Position numbers and translations under genes: made by a program. Source: Desulfomonilaceae bacterium (GTDB taxonomy: Bacteria > Desulfobacterota > Desulfomonilia > Desulfomonilales > Desulfomonilaceae). Taken from it: a stretch of DNA of 64,000 nucleotides. The stretch spans positions 186,001-250,000 of the forward strand of contig JBAZSD010000001.1 in the NCBI GenBank assembly GCA_041662605.1, read 5' to 3'. Below the pieces are notes generated by a model, which was given only the letters and a program-made list of their open reading frames with translations, did not search any database and was not told the DNA's origin. Shown one piece after another: positions 60,460-64,000 of the stretch; the stretch's first letter is position 1, and every line of letters begins with the position of its first letter.

Positions 60460-62286
60460 TCAGTGGTTTCTTGAAAGGATTTCCTTTATGTAATGTACGA
60501 GATCCTCTATTGAGATTGGTTTTGACAGGACTCGATCCACCCCGGCCTTTAACAAGTCATGCTTTGATCCGTCTTCGACCCCCCAGGCCGTTAGTAAGAT
60601 CAGGATTGGTCGTTTTTTGTCCAATCCAGAAAATCTTCTTTTCAGGGTTCTCCCCAAATCCCAGCCACTCATTCCTTGAACACTGGCGTCACTCACTATC
60701 ACATCTACGTTAATTCCATCCAGAATCCTCAATCCGTCCTCAACAGTGTTTGCGCTGTGAACTGAATATCCCTTGGAAACGAGACCGTCGCTGAATGATT
60801 CAACAACTTTTTCCTCTTCATCAATTAGTAGGACCGTCAGGCGTTCTGCAGTATCTTTAGAGACTTGTCTTGAACGAGCGCCGGGAAAAATTTTTGTTGC
60901 GGGAAACTTGACTCTAAAAATCGAACCCCTTCCTTCGGAACTTTCCACTGTTATTTCCCCGTTGTTTTGCTTCACTATTCCCATGGCGCTCGGTAATCCC
61001 AACCCACTTTTTGTAGGTCCTTTCGTCGTCCAGAAGGGATCGAAAATTCTTTTGAGATCCGCTTCTTTTATTCCCACTCCGGTATCCTGAACATAGAACG
61101 TGGCTTCGTGCTCCTCAGATTCTACCCCGACACGAACCGTTCCATTTTCAGATAGAGATTCCAAACCATTCTTGACCAGATTTATCATAACTTCCAGGAT
61201 CCGATCCTGATTCACATCGATGTAACAATCTTCTTTCAAATCTGTATCTATCGAAACAACTATGCCCCGCTTCTCAGATTGTGTTCTCCACCACAATCGG
61301 CTTAAATCTATGGCCCTTTGAGCGAGTTTTTTGAGATTAACCACATTACGGAATGCGGAACCCATGGGCTGACCACATCTGGCAAAATCCTGTAAACTTC
61401 TAATGGCTGCAGCAGCGGCGTTAGAACTGATAATTATCTGTTCCAGTCTCTGCTTGATTCGACGCGGGTCTGCCGTTTCGATCTCAATTTGGGCAAGGCC
61501 GGCGAAGCCAATTATAACCTGGAGCATGTTGTTAAAATGATGAGCCACCCCCGCTGATAGCTCTGAAAACGATCTCAATCGCTCGGTTTCTAAACGGACC
61601 TCTTCCATTTGTTTCCGCTCTGAGGCGTCTCTGAAAACAGCGAGTATCGCGGACGAGTCTCCCTCCCATGGGATGAGGCACGCTGTAAGATCCATGTAGA
61701 ACACTTGACCGTCACTACGTTGAAAACTTTGAGTCAAAAATACTCCGTCAGCGCAAACAACTTCATTGAGCACATTTGTCGCTTTAATTTCCGAGCCCGG
61801 GGGGAAAATACAAGTAAAATGCTTGCCTACCAAGCATTCAGGGGAATATCCAAAAGTCGCGTTGGCGCATGGGTTAGACCACAGAATATTGCCATTAGAA
61901 GAATCGACAATCAGCATGCTTTCCATCATGTCGCAAAACAGTGAATTCAGTCTTTGTCCCGAAAAGATAGTCTCATGATAGGATGTTACACATGGATCCG
62001 AAGAATAAATGGTCAAGATTCTGAGTTTCCCGCTATAAATATCTATCGGTTCGCATGAAATTATCGCCTTGAAAGACCTGGACTGATTCCGCTCCGTTAC
62101 AGAAAGCTCAAGGGACTTTCTATTCTCTGGGACGTTGTTGAGAACTGTTCCGACTGCTATATTCGTTTTATCTATCGCCAGATTTTGCGCTCCAGGGTTC
62201 ACATACAGAATCTTGCCGGTTTGATCGATTATCAAGAAACCAATAATGCGTTTGTCAAATACGTTGTGATCATTGATCGCTCTCAT
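60460..62286 (-). CDS. Hybrid PAS histidine kinase with C-terminal receiver
   Basis: 608 residues, cytoplasmic. Two PAS domains (about 10-95, FLIIDQTGKILYVNPGAQNL; about 110-230, SMLIVDSSNGNILWSNPCAN), HisKA-like H box LSAGVAHHFNNMLQVIIGFA, ATPase motifs NLVKNGLESL, DTGVGIKEADLKRIFDPFWT and SGLGLPSAMGI, then a receiver (about 490-605) with LIDEEEKVVESF and the acceptor in DVIVSDASVQGMSGWDL. No DNA-binding part, so phosphate should pass on to a separate protein. No partner gene is adjacent. Confidence 0.92.
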   Translation of the reverse strand: MRAINDHNVFDKRIIGFLIIDQTGKILYVNPGAQNLAIDKTNIAVGTVLNNVPENRKSLELSVTERNQSRSFKAIISCEPIDIYSGKLRILTIYSSDPCVTSYHETIFSGQRLNSLFCDMMESMLIVDSSNGNILWSNPCANATFGYSPECLVGKHFTCIFPPGSEIKATNVLNEVVCADGVFLTQSFQRSDGQVFYMDLTACLIPWEGDSSAILAVFRDASERKQMEEVRLETERLRSFSELSAGVAHHFNNMLQVIIGFAGLAQIEIETADPRRIKQRLEQIIISSNAAAAAIRSLQDFARCGQPMGSAFRNVVNLKKLAQRAIDLSRLWWRTQSEKRGIVVSIDTDLKEDCYIDVNQDRILEVMINLVKNGLESLSENGTVRVGVESEEHEATFYVQDTGVGIKEADLKRIFDPFWTTKGPTKSGLGLPSAMGIVKQNNGEITVESSEGRGSIFRVKFPATKIFPGARSRQVSKDTAERLTVLLIDEEEKVVESFSDGLVSKGYSVHSANTVEDGLRILDGINVDVIVSDASVQGMSGWDLGRTLKRRFSGLDKKRPILILLTAWGVEDGSKHDLLKAGVDRVLSKPISIEDLVHYIKEILSRNH

Positions 62287-62343
62287 AAATTTTCCTCAAC
62301 TCAATTTCAGGCAGTAGAAACTTTGGGGAATCCGCATGGCTCC

Positions 62344-62985
62344 TTATGCGGTTAGTTCCCGTCCTTGCCAGTATAATTCCAACACGTTTTGAAACCTGAA
62401 CACACAGGTGTATTTTTCAACGTCTATTTTCATAAGGGCGCAACCTGGGTCAGAAGCGAAATCTCGAAGATTAGGATGTTTCCGCTCATATAATTCCAGA
62501 AACGATTCCCTATCGTGTGATTTCAATTCACTCGCCCTGCCTATCGCCGTTACCACCACGGCTTGAAAAAAATCATCCAGACTGTTTGATCGGTTATCAA
62601 TAACAAAAGCTACCATAGGACACTCGATCATATTACTAAATTTTCTTGTGGCTTTTGGAGTTGCAAAAATCAGACTCCTTAAATCCAGGCTGGCCAGAAA
62701 AGCCACCAGATTACCGTATGGACCACTTTCCCCTTGTGTAGCAAGCACCGCAAGTTTTTGTTGAGAAAATAGCTCTGACAAAGCGTTGATCAGTTCAGAT
62801 AACGATTTCAGACGTCCTTCTTTGTCAAATTGGACACTATCGCTGCTTTCCTGTGTCAGACCAGCGTCTATCGATATCGAACGCAGGTTCCATGATCCCT
62901 TATTTGATTCTGATCCGAATCCACTCAAATCACTACCGTAAGATTGCGCCACAACTCCTCCCGATCCTCCATCTTGAAGATTCAT
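62344..62985 (-). CDS. Pyridoxamine 5'-phosphate oxidase-like flavin-binding protein
   Basis: 213 residues. The first 60 are polar and probably disordered (MNLQDGGSGGVVAQSYGSDL). The rest is a split-barrel PNPOx-like domain: QKLAVLATQGESGPYGNLVAF, FATPKATRKFSNMIECPMVAF, VVVTAIGRASEL. Members bind FMN, F420 or haem; true PNPOx residues for PLP are not evident, so a general flavin reductase or haem-utilisation relative is more likely. 57 bases downstream of it starts (on the same strand) the hybrid kinase gene. Divergent from phoU. Confidence 0.78.
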   Translation of the reverse strand: MNLQDGGSGGVVAQSYGSDLSGFGSESNKGSWNLRSISIDAGLTQESSDSVQFDKEGRLKSLSELINALSELFSQQKLAVLATQGESGPYGNLVAFLASLDLRSLIFATPKATRKFSNMIECPMVAFVIDNRSNSLDDFFQAVVVTAIGRASELKSHDRESFLELYERKHPNLRDFASDPGCALMKIDVEKYTCVFRFQNVLELYWQGRELTA

Positions 62986-63183
62986 CCTCGTGCCGTAACT
63001 AAATGATTGATCACACAGGTGATGAAATTAGAGGACAAGTTTCTTTCCGTTATGTATTATTGAACCGTCATGAGTCAGCAGGTTCAATCGAACCAATTTA
63101 CGAAGGGGTCGCACTTGATCCCTTTTACGGAAGACACGTTCAGTTGCCGAGCATATTGATCAAATTATTTAGAGGAAAAGCTT

Positions 63184-63861
63184 ATGGTTCGCGCCACTAG
63201 GATAAGACTGCAACGAAAAAATGAGATGCTTAAAAACAAGCTGATTTCTCTTGCCACAACAGTTGAAGAAAGCGTCAAGCTGGCTGTAAAAAGTATTCGA
63301 GATAGAGACGCAAGGTTGGCTACAGGTATCATTGACGGGGATAGGGAAATTGACAAAGTCGAGATAGAGATAGAAGAAGACTGCCTCGAAATCCTCGCTC
63401 TACATCAACCAGTAGCCATGGATTTGCGATTCATAGCCGGGGTCTTCAAAATAATTAATCAGCTCGAACGTATTGGCGACCTTGCCGTTAACATCGCTGA
63501 AACAGCCGTGTTACTGGCTTCAGAACCATCGCTTCAAATTCCTCTTGATTATTATTTCATGGCCGAGAGAACTGAAAATATGCTCAAGAAAGCCCTGGAC
63601 GCTTTTGTGAATATGGATGACGCATTAGCCGCTGAGGTTTTAACGGATGATGATGAAGTGGACATGATGAAACATAAATTACACAGGAATTTTGAAGAAA
63701 GACTGGCTGCTGAACTTGACCGACGCCATGCTCTCACACACCTGTTTCTTGTTTCAAGACATCTGGAGAGGATTTCTGATCATTCCACCAATATCGCGGA
63801 GGATGTCATTTATATGGCTACCGGGGAAATAGTTCGCCATGGACATTCTTCCACTAAATAG
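63184..63861 (+). CDS. phoU: Phosphate transport/signalling regulator PhoU
   Basis: 225 residues, two three-helix PhoU repeats. Metal-site motifs EIDKVEIEIEEDCLEILALH and DDDEVDMMKHKLHRNFE correspond to the two E/DxxxD motifs, and the FIAGVFKIINQLERIGDLAVNIAE and RHLERISDHSTNIAEDVIYM stretches (shortened here: QLERIGDLAVNIAE, HLERISDHSTNIAEDV) are diagnostic. It restrains PhoR/PstSCAB signalling; pst and pho genes would be expected beyond the window end. ATG 63184 has AGAGGAAA before it. A 7-bp hairpin (TTGAACC/GGTTCAA, 63060-63087) lies upstream. Confidence 0.94.
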   Translation: MVRATRIRLQRKNEMLKNKLISLATTVEESVKLAVKSIRDRDARLATGIIDGDREIDKVEIEIEEDCLEILALHQPVAMDLRFIAGVFKIINQLERIGDLAVNIAETAVLLASEPSLQIPLDYYFMAERTENMLKKALDAFVNMDDALAAEVLTDDDEVDMMKHKLHRNFEERLAAELDRRHALTHLFLVSRHLERISDHSTNIAEDVIYMATGEIVRHGHSSTK

Positions 63862-64000
63862 CGCGCCGCTAGGACCGATATGCGCCTTCTATGTGTCTAG
63901 AACGTAAAACTCCGAGCAACGCTTGCAAAGTCGCTAGAATCTTCGGATGAAGAATTGAATTCCAAGAGAATGGAATCTCTTAGTTCTATTATTTGTTGGG

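Noticed and set aside
63003..63200. Plus-strand 65-codon frame overlapping the start of phoU
   Set aside because: No ribosome site, overlaps phoU out of frame, and spans the leader hairpin; likely chance.

Overview
The window reads as a chromosomal segment of a Gram-negative anaerobe, most likely a Desulfobacterota (former deltaproteobacterial) bacterium of the Desulfomonile/Syntrophobacter kind. This is inferred from gene content: an outer-membrane lipoprotein carrier (LolA), a giant 2-hydroxyacyl-CoA dehydratase-type activase, an acyl-CoA (propionyl-CoA) carboxylase gene pair, a transaldolase/phosphoglucose isomerase fusion, LarE, and many PAS/sigma-54 type regulators. TTG and GTG starts are common. 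I found no rRNA, tRNA, CRISPR array or insertion sequence.

Layout. 1-13.5 kb is mostly housekeeping: the N-terminal part of a penicillin-binding protein 1A (minus), then ispF, cysS, an orphan ECF-type ATPase, lolA and rimO on the plus strand, a small lipoprotein gene on the minus strand with an in-frame stop just before its lipobox, the 1427-residue activase, a yraN homologue with no ordinary start codon, and a cyclase-family hydrolase.

13.5-28.2 kb is the outstanding accessory region: a single-stranded (minus) gas vesicle cluster of about 20 genes. It appears to form two blocks. The structural block runs gvpA, gvpC-like, a stand-alone DnaJ-type zinc finger, gvpN, three small unknown proteins (one a zinc ribbon), gvpF/L, gvpG, gvpS/M-like, gvpK, gvpJ. 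Upstream of it lies the regulatory/assembly block: an unknown 208-residue protein, a sigma-54 activator, an Hsp20-like GvpH, an archaeal-type CDC48/VAT AAA ATPase, two more GvpF/L paralogues, a PAS histidine kinase and a single-domain receiver. A well-formed sigma-54 promoter precedes gvpA, a G/C hairpin sits between gvpA and gvpC, and palindromes of the form ATGGAA-N4-TTCCAT occur in the leader regions of both blocks. Together these suggest a sigma-54 activated, signal-controlled flotation system with an unusually rich set of chaperone-like parts.

28.5-53.2 kb returns to core genes: an MBL-fold hydrolase, a second complete PBP1A, mnmA, larE, an ECF sigma/anti-sigma operon with two Spy/CpxP-like metal or envelope stress proteins, rarA, nadK, recN, an ArgA-like acetyltransferase, then an envelope gene group (lipoprotein, NlpC/P60-like protein with a CARDB-like tail, two tandem esterases of which one has Cys in place of the catalytic Ser, a serine beta-lactamase-like hydrolase), uppP, FKBP, maf, yggS, and a three-gene set of ATP-grasp glutamate-ligase-like enzyme, 7TM/inactive transglutaminase protein and retropepsin-like protease, followed by an ankyrin protein.

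53.5-64 kb holds a 59-residue small protein, the transaldolase/phosphoglucose isomerase fusion, the two carboxylase subunits, a hybrid histidine kinase, a PNPOx-like flavoprotein and phoU.
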